This document shows positions 23,407 to 36,568 of a DNA stretch of 64,000 bases, one piece after another. The position numbers were made by a program, and so were the translations under genes. Numbering within the stretch: position 1 is the first letter of the stretch; each line of letters opens with the position of its first letter. This DNA comes from Fremontodendron californicum (lineage: Eukaryota > Streptophyta > Magnoliopsida > Malvales > Malvaceae), in NCBI GenBank assembly GCA_030761205.1, contig JAULJL010000018.1:14838501-14902500 (forward strand), read 5' to 3'. Below the pieces are notes generated by a model. The model worked only from the letters and a program-made list of their open reading frames with translations. It did not search any database and was not told where the DNA came from.

Positions 23407-26100
23407 TATTGCAACCTAAAAAAATAACAATAACAACGTCTAATCGCAAGACTTTCTTTATTCGTTAAGCGTGACATTAAAAAAACGAGGAAAAGTCGAC
23501 TTAATTCCTCTAGAAAAATGAAGGTGTCGATATGTGATCCCTATCGCGAGGACCCGTTCGAGTGAGGAGGAAATGAAATCAGAGGAAAAGACGACTTAAT
23601 TCCTCTTGAAATAAAATAAACGGTCGAGGGTATGAAAACGGCCTCGTAAAAAGACATGGAGTCGCCACAAATCTTTTTTAGCTAGGTGTGATCGGCCACC
23701 TATTAAAACCTGTTTTATAAAACATTTTTTAAAACCAATTTCAAGTCTGCGTTATAAACCAGAGAAATCAAAGAAGCGGGTTTGGTAGTTGGTTACGTGC
23801 AGGGAAGGATTAGCACCCCCACAACGCCCGTATAAAACGGTACCTTATTAATCATGTGTTATCTCAAGTCTCAGTAAAAAGTTGGTTTTTAATTTAGTAT
23901 TTCAAGTTAATTCCCAATTTTAAGAAAAATAATTCCATTTTTAATTGAAAATGATCCGGAATTTATTAATTCAAAATTTTCCTACATTCCCCGACAAAAT
24001 CGACAAAATATAGAAATTTTTATTCATTTGGAAAACTTTGTGAATCGTTCTCGTTTTTTGAAAGAAAGATATTCCTTTATTAATGATAATTGATGATATT
24101 CCCTCCAGCAAACCCAGTAGAGAACTCATGAATTTTTTTAACTCGGGAATATCTTTATTTTTATTGAAAATCATTATCTTTTTCAAAACATTTAAAAATA
24201 TGAGCATGAACATGTATGACATAAATAAAATGACATGGCAAAGTCTAGATAATATAATGCAACCTCAATGATATGACATAATTTAAATGGCATAGTATAT
24301 TCTAGGTGAAACGAAAAATCCTAAGTATCATGGTATATTCTAAATGAGATAAAATGATTTAAATGACATGGCAATTTTAAATGATTTGGCATATTATAAA
24401 TGACATGGCATGTTATAAATAAAATAACCCAAATAACATGGAATATGTTCTAAATGACAAGAAATGACATGAAATTAAAATAATGCTAACATATACTATG
24501 CATGAAAATGAAAATAAAAATAATAATGCATGAACATAGTATATGCTAAACAATATGACAAAAATAACTAAATAAAAAGCATAGGATATCATGAAACATT
24601 CAAAATCATATGGAAAACAAATATAAGATCATAAAATGTGAAGTAAAATAATAATAATATCATGGAAAATATCATAGCAAAAATCACACATTTAAATAAA
24701 TGCATGAACATGGAAAATGCAATGCATGAAAATGTATTTTTCCTCTAAATAAAGAAATCCATATATCTAAAAAGATATCCGGCTACCTTAGGAAAATATG
24801 TCAAATTAGATTTTCAAAAAAAAACAAAACTTTGTGATTGTTTGAAAACAATTTTGAGGAAAACTTGAATAAAAATTAAAACCCTAAGCAAACCCTTTTG
24901 AAATGGCTCAAATTTCCTAAGTTTAAAATCCCGGACTTGACTACCCTTAACCTGAGATTTATAAAATCATTTTTAAAGTTTAAAAAAGGCTTAGAAACTA
25001 CCTTAAGATAGTAGCTAAATATTCTAACCAACCCCCTCTAAATGCCTTAGCCAAATTCAACCATTATTCCTCTTTTGATTTCAAATCTGCCTCTACTGTC
25101 TGGTTTTTCCACACTATTTTTTAGCCTATTTTTTAAAAATTCAAACAAATCTAAAACAAATACTGGAGACTCAGAACAAGCAAATAAACACGAGAAAAAA
25201 TTGGCTTAATCATGTGATTAAATATGACTGCCCAGAGAAATCAGAGAAGTTCGAGTACTGGGTGAAAAAACTGTTTTGTCAAAATACATTTTTTGCCTTT
25301 GATAAATTCATCCAACAATCAAAGTAGAAATTGTTGGAGATCATCCTAAAGACCTAAGGATAGTAGCTAAAACATTTAAAAACCTTGGACAAAAATTGGC
25401 TAAGTCAGAAAAAAATCACAAAGGTAGAACAATCAATTTGACAATTCCTTAATTTTCCACAAGTATGCTCAAGAGAGCATGACTTTGAGCCATTGATTGG
25501 CCTAAGTCACAAATCAAGTGGCAATGACATGGAATACATGAACATACAGCAAATGAAATGTATGAAATGCATGGTCTAAAGGTCTAAATGGTAAAGGAAA
25601 TGCATGGCAATTCAAGACAACCTAAATGCCTAACATGAATTTGCATGGCAATAAATGCTATCCTAACTCAATATGCATGCAATGCTTGATAATAAAAATA
25701 TGACTTGGACCTAATGTGTTATGAATATGCATGAAAATGCTAATGTGACCTAAGACCTAAATAGCATAGTAATGCGTGACAATACCAATGTGATTTAAGA
25801 CTCAATTTGCATGGCAATACCAATATGGCCTAGACCTAAAATGTAATGAACATGCATAGCAATACTATGAACATACAATGACTCATGAAACTAATTTCAA
25901 TGCTGGAACAAACAGCAACTAATACACAATTTCAAGATATGATAATGCAAAACATGTTACCTAAACAAAATGCAAATGCATGACAAGGAAAGGGATGCAT
26001 GAAGAGGCCAAATGATCACATGAGACTCTAATGCAATCCTATTTAGTAAATTACACAAGTACATGACAAATCATATTAAGATGCATAATGTCATGACATT

Positions 26101-26580
26101 TTCATAAGCATATAACATACTAAAATAAAAAATGCACAAGCTCATGGCATGGAAATGCAAACAAGTTAAGACACAAAAGGAAAATGCACATGCAAGGCAC
26201 ATAAAAAGGAGTTGCCGAATGGTCATGGAAAAAAAAAGAATGATGGCATTTTATCGTAGAAATTTCATAAGCACATGGCATACTAAAATCAAAATATACA
26301 AGTTCATGGCATGGAGATGCAAACAAGTTAAGAAGTAAAAGGAAAATGTACATGCAAGGCACACAAAAAGTTGCCGAATGGTCATGAAAAAAAAAGAATG
26401 ATGGCATTTTATCATAGCATTTTCATAAGCACATGGCATACTAAAATCAAAATATACAAGTTCATGGCATGGAGATGCAAACAAGTTAAGAAGTAAAAGG
26501 AAAATGCACATGCAAGGCATACAAAATGGAGTTGCCAAATGGTCATGAAACAAAACCAAGAAAATGCAAACATGTAAGAC
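26101..26580 (-). repeat. ~160-bp tandem units in element 2 3' LTR
   Basis: 'ttcataagca' landmarks at 26101, 26264 and 26422 (163 and 158 apart), about three units. The matching array in the 5' LTR starts at 40801, 40964 and 41125. The array was therefore already present when the element inserted. Confidence 0.8.
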
Positions 26581-27429
26581 ATGATACATGAAAAAAATGC
26601 ACAACATGAGTATATGAACAACAATGGCCGAATATGCAAGGATGCAATATCAAGCATGGAAATGAAATATATAAGTAAATATAGCATAGAAAATAGTGTA
26701 AAGAACATATATATAAAAGATTAACATAGACATACAAAACAAATAACAAGCAAAACTAGTAAGTAAAACAAGGAAAGTTAAGCTCCATGGTTGGTATCAA
26801 ATAGGCATAGCCTCTCACCTAACCATAATCACTTGGTCTTGCCAAGATCATGAAGCCTTTCCATCTCAATAAAACAAAAAATAAACCATGTAAAACAGAA
26901 AATAAGGTGAGCTTCATGGTAGGTAAAAATAGGCATAGCCTCTCTCCTAACCATGGTCACTTGGTCTAGCAAAGATCATGTAGCCATTTCAACCTTTTTT
27001 GCTTCATATTTTGTAAAAATCAGAACCTTAGAATACTCTAAAAACCTTGTAAAAATCATTTTTCACAACAACATGCAAGGAAGAAAAAAAGGAAAAAAAA
27101 AAGGCAAGTAAATGTGCCATATTCGGCCATAGCATGAAACCATAAAAAAAATGTTTTCCACCATTTTAATGAAGAAGAAGAGATGAAAACATAAGTAAAC
27201 ATTAAAAATCTTTATTTCTATGAAAAATGTAGTAGGAAAACAAGATAGGAAATCAAGAAAACACCATGAAAATCAAGAAGAAAGCTAGGCTAGAGCTTGG
27301 TAGAGACGACTACCTTCAAGCTCTCTATTGAAAACCTTTATTTTCTTTCTTTCAAAACCTTTTTCTTTGCCAAATTAGCTACTTTTTCCAGCCAAAAAAC
27401 TTCTGAAAAAATGAAATCATCCTCCTCCC

Positions 27430-28000
27430 TTTAGCCTTGGCCGAATGGCCCTCTAGCCCTTGGATAGGAATTACACTTTTTCTCCTCCAATCTTGGCCTT
27501 TAGATTAAGATATCTTGATGACAACATAAAAATGTCATCTTTCCAATTGATAGCAGCCCTTAAGACATGTACTTAGCACTTGTAGTAACCTTAGCCCTTA
27601 GATGCAAAAGAGGACCAATCCCATGCAGTCCCTTGCTTGCCCCTCTTGAGTGCCTACCCTTGGATGAGTTGTGCTTTTTCATTCTTGGTCATTGGATGAG
27701 GACAACATAAAAATGACATCTTGTAGATTAAATCCAGCCCTCAACATGTGTACTCAGCCCGTGTAGATGGCCTAAGCCATTGGATGAAAAGAGATAATCC
27801 CATGCACTCCCTTGCTCAACCGAATGGATGCTCACCCTTGGATGAATTGTGCTCATCTTTTTTCTTCCATTCTTGGCCATTAGTTGAGGGTTCTTTTATG
27901 ACAAATAAAAATGTCATCATGACATTTAAATTTGGCCATTGGGTGGTGCATTCAATTTTCCTACAAGGCACCTAAGCCATTGGATGAAAGGGGGACCATT
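27430..28000 (-). repeat. ~190-bp tandem units in element 2 3' LTR
   Basis: Units carrying 'gacaacataaaaatgtcatc' and 'cccttggatgagttgtgc', with landmarks at 27521, 27702 and 27901. About two and a half copies. The counterpart in the 5' LTR is 42160-42700. Confidence 0.7.
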
Positions 28001-29083
28001 TGCAAGGTGTTAATGGTAGCATGTGGCTTGATAGTGGCTAGGGAATTAAATTGGTCAAGCTTCCTTCTGCTCCTCTATGTTGGCTGACCAAGGGAAGAAA
28101 AAATCCCAGCAATTTCTTCTTCTTTCATATTTTCATCCATTACAAATTTGCCATTTTTGGTTTCTTTGGTGAAATGAGCTTTTTGCCCCCCGAACCTAAA
28201 TAAATAGGAAACGGACTCCAAATTCAAAATTTATTTTTTCAATACTTCCAAAATAATAAAAAAAATTGAATTATGGAAGTTTTCAAAAAATTTCGAGTCC
28301 ATTTGCTATTTATTTTGGATTTATTTCCGAAATTGCCCCTTTTATGCACCCGAACTTTACCATTTCTTAAACGAGCTCCGAATCCAGATTTTTCTTCTCC
28401 AATATTTTCCAAATAATTTAAAAATGTGATCTAAAAGTTTTCATAATTTTTGGAGCTCATTTGCTATTTTTCGGGATTTATTTGCTTGAATTACTACATA
28501 AAGGACCCGAATTTTGGCCATTTTGCAAACGAACTCCAAATCAAGATTTTCTTTCGCCAATCTCTTCCAAACAATTTTAAAATGAGATTTGCAAATTTTC
28601 AGAATTTTGGAGTTCATTTGCTATTTTTTCGGGATTTATCTGCTTGAATTACTACATAGGAGACCCGGTATTTGGCCATTTTGCAAACGAACTCCGAATC
28701 AAGATTTTCTTTCGCCGATCTCTTCCAAATGATTTAAGAATGAGATTTGAAAATGTTCAGAATTTTTGGAGTTCATTTGCTATTTTTGCCAAATTTTCCA
28801 ATTTTGCCCTTTTGCCTCAAAAACCCAAATTTGCTCAAAACAAGTCCGATTTTCAGATTTTCTTCAAACTGAGCCTTGGGCTATCCTTGTTTAATTATTT
28901 CTCATAAATTAAAGGCTTTACATCTTCTGAATCAGGCCATTTCTGTAATTCTTCCAAATTTCACCGAAATCCACCAAAAAACCCTAATTCTCGATTTTCT
29001 TCCGAATTGACTTTTCTATTCAATAACTATACGAAATTAGTGTTTGTTTATCTTTGCCTGATTCCTGATTCTCAGCAATAGCC

Positions 29084-29096
29084 AAAGAGGGGCAGC
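29084..29096 (+). other. Polypurine tract (inverted with the block)
   Basis: AAAGAGGGGCAGC directly before TGTAGACACC. It is identical to the tract of element 3 on the minus strand at 49709-49721. It primes plus-strand DNA synthesis in LTR elements. Confidence 0.8.
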
Positions 29097-29229
29097 TGTA
29101 GACACCTAATTTTATCTGGACCCCTAAGTCAGGTACATTTTCTTCCTAAATTGATGTTTCAGAATGCTAAAAGGCTTTTCTTATCCTGCAGGTGGTACTC
29201 CGAGGCTTAGTCTAAGAAAGTAGACAAAA

Positions 29230-29330
29230 AAGTCAAACTCGAAAAAGTCAACGCTGAAAAAAGTCAACCCTAAGAAAGTAAACCACAAAAAGTCAACTCC
29301 AAAAAAGTCAACTACTAAAAAAGTCAACCC
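29230..29330 (+). promoter_or_regulatory. GTCAA cluster, element 2 3' LTR
   Basis: Six AAAGTCAA copies plus one altered copy ('agtaaacc') in about 100 bases, inside the inverted block. Counterpart of 43974-44060 in the 5' LTR. Confidence 0.45.
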
Positions 29331-29699
29331 ACTTTCAAAATCAAGGTTTGAGGTTCAATTGAAAAACGGTGAAAGAATTTTGATAATCCGAGGTCTACAT
29401 TGAAAGATATGGAGTTCAAAAGTTGGGTTACGAGATTTAGTAAAAAGGAAACCCTAATTCGGGAAATTTGGGGAAAAGTACTTAAACTATCAAATTGGTC
29501 AGAATTGAAGGTCTCAAATGAAAGATAAGCACTGACTACGGGTAATGGAGAAGCTACTTGGAAGAAAATCTTCAATCTACAACTTTTAAAAAGAAAAATT
29601 GAAAAAAAGAAGAAAATATTTTGTCTTTAAATTGAATTCCCTGACTAATCAAGGCTCGACCCACCTGTCTTAAGGAAACGAGTTCGATTTCAAAAGAAA

Positions 29700-29995
29700 A
29701 AATTGTGCCCGAAGGTCTTCAAAAATAATGCCCAAAATCTTAATAATGGAGCTCGGAGGTCTTAAAAATGGTACCCGAAGGTCTTTAAAAATGGTGCTCA
29801 AAGGTCTTTAAAAAGGTGCCCGAAGGTCTTTAAAATGGTGCCCGAAGGTCTTTAAAATGGTGCCTGGAGGTCTTTAAAATGGTGCCGGGAGGTCTTTAAA
29901 AATGGTGCCCGAAGGTCTTTAAAAATGGTGCCCGAAGGTCTTCAAAAATGATGCCCGAAGATCTTTAAAAGGGCTGCCCGGAGGTCTTACCCGCA
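29700..29995 (-). repeat. 'gcccgaaggtctttaaaaat' satellite, short-monomer form (element 2)
   Basis: About a dozen units of 22-24 bases. It is the reverse complement of the gacctccgggcacc core in element 1 and of the much longer array in element 3. It lies just inside the 3' LTR. Confidence 0.8.
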
Positions 29996-30444
29996 TGGAT
30001 GAAACCAAAAATTGAAAAAGATCTTGATGAAACTAGAAAATTGAGATAACATGAGTGAAACCAAAAATGTGAAAATGATCTAGATGGAACCAGAAATTGA
30101 AAAGCATGGGTGAAACCAGAAATTTGAAAAAGATATGGATGAAACCAGAGAATAAAAAGGCATGGGTGAAACCATAAATTTGAAAATGATTTGGATGGAA
30201 CCAGAAATTGAAAAGCATGGGTGAAACTAGAATTTTGAAAAAGATCTGGATGAAACCAGAGAATTAAAAGGCATGGGTGAAACCAGAAAATTTAAAAGAT
30301 CTGGATGAAACCAGAAATTGAAAAGCATGGGTGAAACCAGAATTTTGAAAAAGATCTGGAGGAAACCAGAGAACAAAAAGGCATGGGTGAAACCAGAAAA
30401 TTGAAAAGATCTGGATGAAACCAGAAATTGAAAAGGCATGAAAG
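29996..30444 (-). repeat. 55-bp 'gatctggatgaaaccag' satellite (element 2)
   Basis: About eight units. 'gat(c/t)tgga' landmarks at 30187, 30243, 30298, 30353 and 30409 give a 55-56-base period, each unit containing two related 27-28-base halves ('gaaaccagaaattgaaaa'). No counterpart is seen in elements 1 or 3, so it is specific to this copy or subfamily. ORFs with VSSRSF/GFTHAF repeats are array translations. Confidence 0.8.
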
Positions 30445-30840
30445 TAACCTAAAGGATTTGAGAGAGGGTGCAAATGCTTCATGGTGTAAATGCAAATATC
30501 TTGGATTGATGCAAATACTTCTTTAAATGATACAGATGTCTTGGATAGATACAAATGCTTCTAAACGCATATGCAGATGTCCCTTCGAATCATGTTCATG
30601 TAAGTGGTTCATGAATGGTGTAATTGCAGCTACAATGAAGATGCAATGATCCTAAAAATGATGCACTTGCTTTAGCTGATGCAAATGCAAATATCTATGA
30701 AGGATGTACTTGTAAAGATAGAATGCAAATGCTCATCGAATAGTGCAAATACAAATACTCATGAATTATGCAAATGCTTGCTGACACGGTGCAAATGCAA
30801 AGCTTAATAAATAGATGAATGGTCATGAGTGATGCAAATG
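30445..30840 (-). repeat. 'gatgcaaatgc' satellite block (element 2)
   Basis: Irregular repeats of 'gatgcaaatgcaaatatc' type. Reverse-complement counterpart of 9230-9925 in element 1, shorter here. Confidence 0.7.
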
Positions 30841-33228
30841 CCCCTTATCATTTTTCTAGATTTTGGCTTAGCCTTTCCAATCAGAGTATATCTTCAATTC
30901 ATTTTTAATCTTTGGCTATTCTCTTTGCCCCAACAGTTTTCAAACTGTTATTGGAAGAAGTTTATTTGTCGAGTTCTATTTCTTCTTCTCATATTTGGAA
31001 GTCAAGGTTAACCATAATAGTTCCGCCCCTTTGGATTAGAAAAACTCTTATCTCATGTCAACATCAAAAATGGGTATTTCAAAAAATATTTTTATTTTCC
31101 CTTTCGAAAAAACAATTTTGCTTATTTAAAACTTCTGAGTCAAAAATTTTAACCCTAGAGTGGGTAATGTACAAATCTTTTGAAGGCTGATGATCACTGT
31201 TAGAAATTTTCCTAAGTGTCAATTTGGGTTTTTCAACTTGAATTGACAAGGCTTGGTACAACATGGTTTTTGTTTTTCCAGGAAAGCTTCACAACAAAAA
31301 ATGTATGTCCCTTCTAGGCTCACAAATGGAACAAATTTTATAAATCATGAATTCATTTAGAACCAAACAAATTCAACTTTCTTTTAGTTTCCATATCAAG
31401 GTATTTTGACAAACGTCAAGATTGGCTGGGATGTTTAAACTGGAAAGTTGATCTTGAAGGGAAAAAAAGATCTCAGTTTTTGAAGTTAACCCTCCAAATG
31501 AGGGCTAACAGTTTGGGAGGTTCAGGAATTCCTATATGTTCCTCGATGACCATTTTTCTAAGATGACCTTCTCTTTTGTGGTATCAGCACTATCATAGAT
31601 GGCATCGAAAATTCCCATTTTACTCTAGACAGTCCGTTTTCGGGTTTTCACCCTAGAGTCTCATTCTCTCCAAAAAAGAAATTTTCATTATTTTACCATG
31701 CATTTGAGAATTCTAAATTCTTCCTTAGTGAAATGATAATTCGATGAGATAGGATAAAATATAAGGAAAAAACCCTTCAAGTTAAATATTCATGCTTGAT
31801 CAAAATGGACTTTTAAAGTACGTAATGTAGGCCATAGCTCAGGGTTCAGAAAGAAAGGATAAATAGGACAAAAATATGTGTTTGAGGGCAATCAGATCAA
31901 AGATTATTTCTTGAGGAGGATTCTCTTTGAAAGATTTATCCTTTTTGGACTTTTCATTCCTTTTGACTTTGCTCTTTTTCTTCCTTGCTTTTGGCTTTCA
32001 TTTGCCATCGCTTTTTCGCACATTTTTTTGTGTGTTTTTCTTGGCTTTCATTTTGCCACCTTTTCATTTTTCATAGACAGAGTGAGCCCGTATTTATTCG
32101 GGGCTCCATTTGCTTTGTATCTTTATTTGAGCTAGGACTCATTTTTCCGTGATCTTTGAAAAGATCTTTCCTCACATTTCCCTCTAGTGTAGAGGGTAAT
32201 CCTTGATCAGGGTTTAAAGAAGAAAGAATTCTTTCGGCTCAAAAAGGGTGACTATGATAATTTCTTTTTGTGACAGGGACATGAAAGATGGCCATTTCTC
32301 ATGTCAAGCACGAATATTCACTTTGAAAAGCAATCCCCAGGGGGAATAGATAATCAAAATTTCATTTTGCACTTTGGAATCATTCGAATTCTCATATGCA
32401 TGATATCACAAATTTTTTTTTTCATCGCATGCCCCAATGATTCATGCGTTAGTCCATCCTTTTTCACCATAAAACCATCATTTCAACATATGATGCCCTA
32501 GTTTGATTAACCATGATAATTCGTATCAACGAGGAAAATAGCAAGTCTAGGTCTATTTTAAAAAGCCTAAGTTTCAAATATGAGTTCTTTGAAAGGACAA
32601 GGAAAGTACGATCCAAAAAGGGGTTTTATCTGGGACATGGGATAATCTAGTTTAATCATTGTGCCCCAGGGTGTCAATCATGAAGTGATGTTTGGGGTAA
32701 TTAGTGTTTTGTGGTTATTGGTAAGATCATGAATGGTTTTGGCACAACCTTGACACACACCAAATTACCAAAATCTAGATTCTTGAAAGAATGTCTCATT
32801 TGTTTGAATTTCAAGGAATTCGAAAAAATTTCAAAAAGTTCATTCCTTTGTTCATGGCCTAGACTAGGATTTACATCTTTGCTCATTCTGCAATGACAAT
32901 GGTTTATGAAGTTTAATCAATCATATTCCTTGAAGCATTAGGTCTTTCAAGTGATCTTAGTTTCAGGGATTTAGACATATGGAAATCCCAAAAAAAGGAA
33001 GATATTGGGTCATTTCTAACAATGATCATCAATATTCTCGAGACTATCCATTATTAAAACCTCCTTAATGCTTGTTTTTGCACATTCAAATTATTGTTAA
33101 AACACAACAAACATAAAAACATTCAAAATTCATTTATTTCATAGGGATGTTAACATAAGACAAGTGTTTTCATCATGAGGTATGAAACTAAATGCATAAA
33201 AACTTCCCCTTGACATGTTCTCCCTAAT
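30841..33228 (-). other. Conserved spacer in place of pol (element 2)
   Basis: About 2.4 kb between gag and the satellites, collinear in parts with 7084-9229 of element 1 and, for 31800-32300, with 52211-52699 of element 3. No pol motif is visible on either strand. A T-rich plus-strand stretch (31870-32135) gives an antisense frame also seen in element 1, but it begins at GTG, is interrupted in element 3, and follows from a purine-rich sense strand. Confidence 0.7.
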
Positions 33229-34750
33229 TCAAATTGGATATTCCTCAGTAATCTTTTCGACCTTTCCATCTTCTTCCCCTATTATGGCATCCATAATGGT
33301 CTCATTATTCCCATTCAGTAGATTCTCCATGTTGTCTGACCTTTGTTTCTTCCCCACATCTAACCGCCCTTTATTAATGAGTGCTTGAACCTTCCATATT
33401 AGACATAGGCAATTTTTTGTGGAATGGTCTCGAATCCCAGAATGATAATCACAATATGCATTCTCGTCATACCAGCTCGGATATGGGGGTTGATAGGCTC
33501 CAGTGGAACTTTAGTGAGGAGTTGCTCTTCGACCAGCTGGGGTAATAGTTCAGAGTAAGACATAGGGAGTGGCTCAAACTGATCATTTTTTCAGATATTC
33601 TTCGATTTTCTCTGGCTGACAAAAGGTTGAAAATTTACTGGATTCTGAGAGGCCATCGGGTATAAGTATGAACCCTGGGATACATAGTTTGTAGAATGAC
33701 AAGGTGGTAGGTATGAAGTAACCAGAATATACGGGGCAAAGTCTCCCACAGCATGGACATATTCCTCTTTCTTTTTGGGCGTTCTGTTTCTCTCTGCATT
33801 AAATGTTTTACCTCTTTCGAATTTCCCAGCCTTGATAGCATTTTCAATCATTTCCCCAGAGATTACCATATCCGAAAAATTCTTCGTGGTGTTGCCAACA
33901 AGTCTTTCGTAGTATGGGGCCTGTAGTGTATTCACAAAAAGGACAGTGGTTTCCTTCTGAGTTAAGGGTGGTTGTACTTGGGTGGCCATGTTCCTCCACC
34001 TCTGAGCATACTCTTTGAAGCTCTCAGTATCCTTTTTCTCCATATTTTGCATGGTGAGACGGTCAGGTGTCATGTCGATCACATGCTTGTACTGGTTTAG
34101 AAAAGCCCTAGCCAAATCATTCCAAGAGCGAATCTGATCCTTGCTCAACTGACTATACCACCTAATTGCGGACCCGCTGAGGCTATCCTGAAAGCAGTAA
34201 TCAAAAGCTTATCATTATCTATGTGACTTGCCATTTTTCGATAGAACATGGTGATGTGGGTTGATAGATCGGTCGTCTCGTCATATGTCACAAAGTCAGG
34301 GACCTTGAATTTAGGACGAATGACTAAATTGAGGACCAAGCATCGTTCTTTCTCATCCACACTCCCGAATACGTCTGTATTTTCTACTATTCGGAGCCTT
34401 TAATCTAACAACTGATATTTCCCTCAGGAATCTGTCAACCTAGCCTCGTTCGACTCAACCATTTTCAACTTTTCTCGTTCAACTAGGTCATCTAAGTTCA
34501 GGGTGTTGCTGGGGTTAACTGTGTTTTGGCCATCCATCATTATGACCTCATTCTGACCCTTTTGTACCTCTAACCCTTCTCTGGCGGCAAAGTTTTCAGT
34601 GTATCCTTTTCCCCTGATTACGACGGACATCAGCTCTATCAATTTGGTTATCTGATCCTTAGATTCTGCTTGAGACTTTGATAGCTGTTCTCGCAATTCT
34701 TCATGTGCCCTTTCCATTCTTTCCATTCGGGCAACTTGTTGATTCTCCAT
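33229..34750 (-). pseudogene. gag: gag of element 2 (capsid plus zinc-knuckle), frameshifted
   Basis: ATG at 34750, stop TGA at 33231-33229. N-terminal helical stretch MENQQVARMERMERAHEEL, also found at 5670 and 60720. The capsid domain spans about 34310-33780: PKFKVPDFVTYDETTDLSTH, then, after a frameshift near 34190, IRSWNDLARAFLNQYKH, PYYERLVGNTTKNFSDMVIS. The C-terminal part reads FEPLPMSYSELLPQL, then, after another one-base shift, PYPSWYDENAYCDYHSG and HSTKNC, giving a CX2HX5HX4C box. At least three frame breaks make it inactive. It is the same protein type as the element 1 gag and ends without passing into a protease frame. Confidence 0.85.
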
Positions 34751-34849
34751 AGCTCTAGCCTGTATTGGAAAGGTACTCAGTACTTCTTATACCTCTGATT
34801 TGAAATGGAAAATCTTTCAAAGACTCTTAAAGCCAAGCCAACTTCTGTT

Positions 34850-35350
34850 TTATTCCCCCCAAATGTATGTCGTGATGAATGAGCCATGATTGTCATTTGA
34901 TGCATGTGAAGAATAAACAAAATGATGTATGGACATATATAATGGAAACATGCTGACTATAAATGCAATAAATACAATCACAATGCCAACATGCTGCAAG
35001 CAAAGAATAAACAAATCAATGTATAGATATATGTAATGAATGACCATGTATATTTCAGCGTATTTCCCAATGAATGATCGTATACAATATGAATGCAACA
35101 TGATGTCAATTATGATCCATGTAAACAATGAATGATTAACACAGAGTATATACAACGAAACTCATTCTGACCATGTGTGTCATGAATGCGGCCTAATGCT
35201 AACATGATGTAAGTAATAAGCAAATTAGTGCATGAACATATAGAAAAATCATGCTGACTATGTTTGTCATGAATACCACCTGATGCTACCAAGATGCATG
35301 TATGATTATATGGTATGACAGATAATTGATCGGATGTAAAATGCAAAGGG
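34850..35350 (-). repeat. 93-bp-type repeats between ORFa and gag (element 2)
   Basis: Diverged units of the same repeat as 4870-5545 ('catgatgtatg...aagaataaacaaat...gcatg'), about five. A second block lies upstream of ORFa at about 36600-36880. Confidence 0.65.
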
Positions 35351-35618
35351 GAAGATATCACATAGGAAATAAGAATCGGAGGAACTTAATCATCAACATC
35401 TCATAAATTGAAGCACAACCAATTCATTCCCAAATCAACATTCACAATGGTATAAACCATGTTTACAAAATCATGAGCATTGGTTAAAACTATCTTTACA
35501 AGCACTTTATTCTTTCTAGCATCCTAAGGCTATAAGAGCCAGCTACTGAAAAAGTAAAATCCTACTACATCCTATAAGACCAAAGTCCTTCCACATCATT
35601 ATCATAAATCTTCCAATC

Positions 35619-36568
35619 CTAATTACCCTTTCCTGGTCCTCTATCAATCAGCATCGTTGGATCCAACCACTTGGCATCTATAAGAGATTGTACTTTGTTC
35701 TTGAGTACATTGCAGTGCTCAATGCTATGCCCAACAGTTCCACAGTGATAATCACATCTTTCATTCGGGTTATACTAGTTGAGGTATGGTGGTGACAGGG
35801 GTTTCAATGGCACATAGGCAACTAGGTGTTTTCTGACCAACATTGGGAAAAGTTCTTGATAGCTGATTGGAATAGGATCAAAATGCCTTTGGGTTTTATC
35901 CCAGGGTTGTTTCTTAGTCACACAGGGCCTAGGAGTTGGGCACTTGGTGGTGACGCTAAGGCTTGCATCGGAGTGTTTGCATGGGGAGATGGTGGAATAA
36001 CAAGGCAAAGGTATGGATTTGGACACGGGACCCTTGGAGGTTGTATATAGCTCAAGGTTCCTATCCCGGATGCTTGATAAGGTGATTGATGACGTAAATG
36101 GTACGAACTGGCAGTTGGTGGTGATAGAGTGGGATTCAGGTGTCCCGTAGTGATCATCCCAGTGGACAGTCGAGCCATAGCAGGGTAGGAATACTGGTTT
36201 GGACTTAGAGCAGTTTGTAGGTATGGTACAGGATCGGTGATTTCTGTCTTTGGTATCATGCTCTCTGGTTTAATCATTTTCATGATTTTGTCCACAATTT
36301 CATCAGGATTGCAACCTTTGTGGCATTGACAAGTGTAGGATTCAGTAGGGATTGTATGGTCTAAACCTAATGGTTTTGGTTGATCCGAAGGCGATGCAGA
36401 GCCCTAAGAAAGTTTCCCCTTACTCATACCCATATCCTCAAACATTTTCATAAATTTGACAAGCTGTTCCTTCAACTCTCGGAGTTCATGTCCAAACTCC
36501 TCTTGATTTCGTTCCAAAGCACCCACTCGTTCCTCCAATTCTTTCCTCATATCTCGAACCCTTTTCAT
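35619..36568 (-). pseudogene. ORFa of element 2: gag-like protein without capsid domain, broken
   Basis: ATG at 36568-36566, final stop TAG at 35621-35619. It is the counterpart of the intact ORF at 58938-59888. The N-terminal 50 codons are charged and heptad-like (ERVGALERNQEEFGHELREL), then TAG at 36406-36404 interrupts. The frame continues through a Cys/His cluster, PES-IP and a Pro/Ser/Tyr-rich middle. A frameshift near 35930 leads to FDPIPISYQELFPML and VPLKPLSPPY. The zinc-box region lies near 35750, where the frame has a stop. With these lesions the gene cannot make the full product. Confidence 0.8.

Larger units (their letters stand above)
23407..29020 (-). mobile_element. Element 2 3' LTR, main part
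   Basis: Its terminus on the T side reads TATTGCAACC, against TGTCGCAACC in the 5' copy. The two differences are transitions, one at a CpG. It is collinear with 38073-43732 until 29020, where orientation flips; the missing LTR start is the inverted block 29097-29568. Adding the two gives about 6.09 kb, against 6,117 bases for the 5' LTR. Tandem stretches: 26101-26580 (about 160-bp units), 27430-28000 (about 190-bp units), 28190-28800 (~155-bp units). Confidence 0.88.
29021..29568 (+). other. 548-bp micro-inversion across LTR/PPT junction of element 2
   Basis: Everything around this block is minus-oriented, but the block itself reads on the plus strand: end of the internal region (29021-29083), PPT (29084-29096), then LTR start TGTAGACACC (29097) through 29568. 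Re-inverting it restores the order seen in the intact junction of element 3 at 49600-49760 and restores the 3' LTR to the length of the 5' LTR. Flanks: 'cttttctatt' before and 'tcttcaatctac' after; both continue the minus-strand element. Confidence 0.85.

Noticed and set aside
26120..26749. Overlapping hydrophobic minus-strand ORFs (and their copies at 40820-41453)
   Set aside because: They overlap the ~160-bp tandem units of the LTR, repeat the same peptide, and lie in an LTR where no coding gene is expected.
30033..30554. Repeat-peptide ORFs on the minus strand
   Set aside because: Translations of the 55-bp satellite of element 2.
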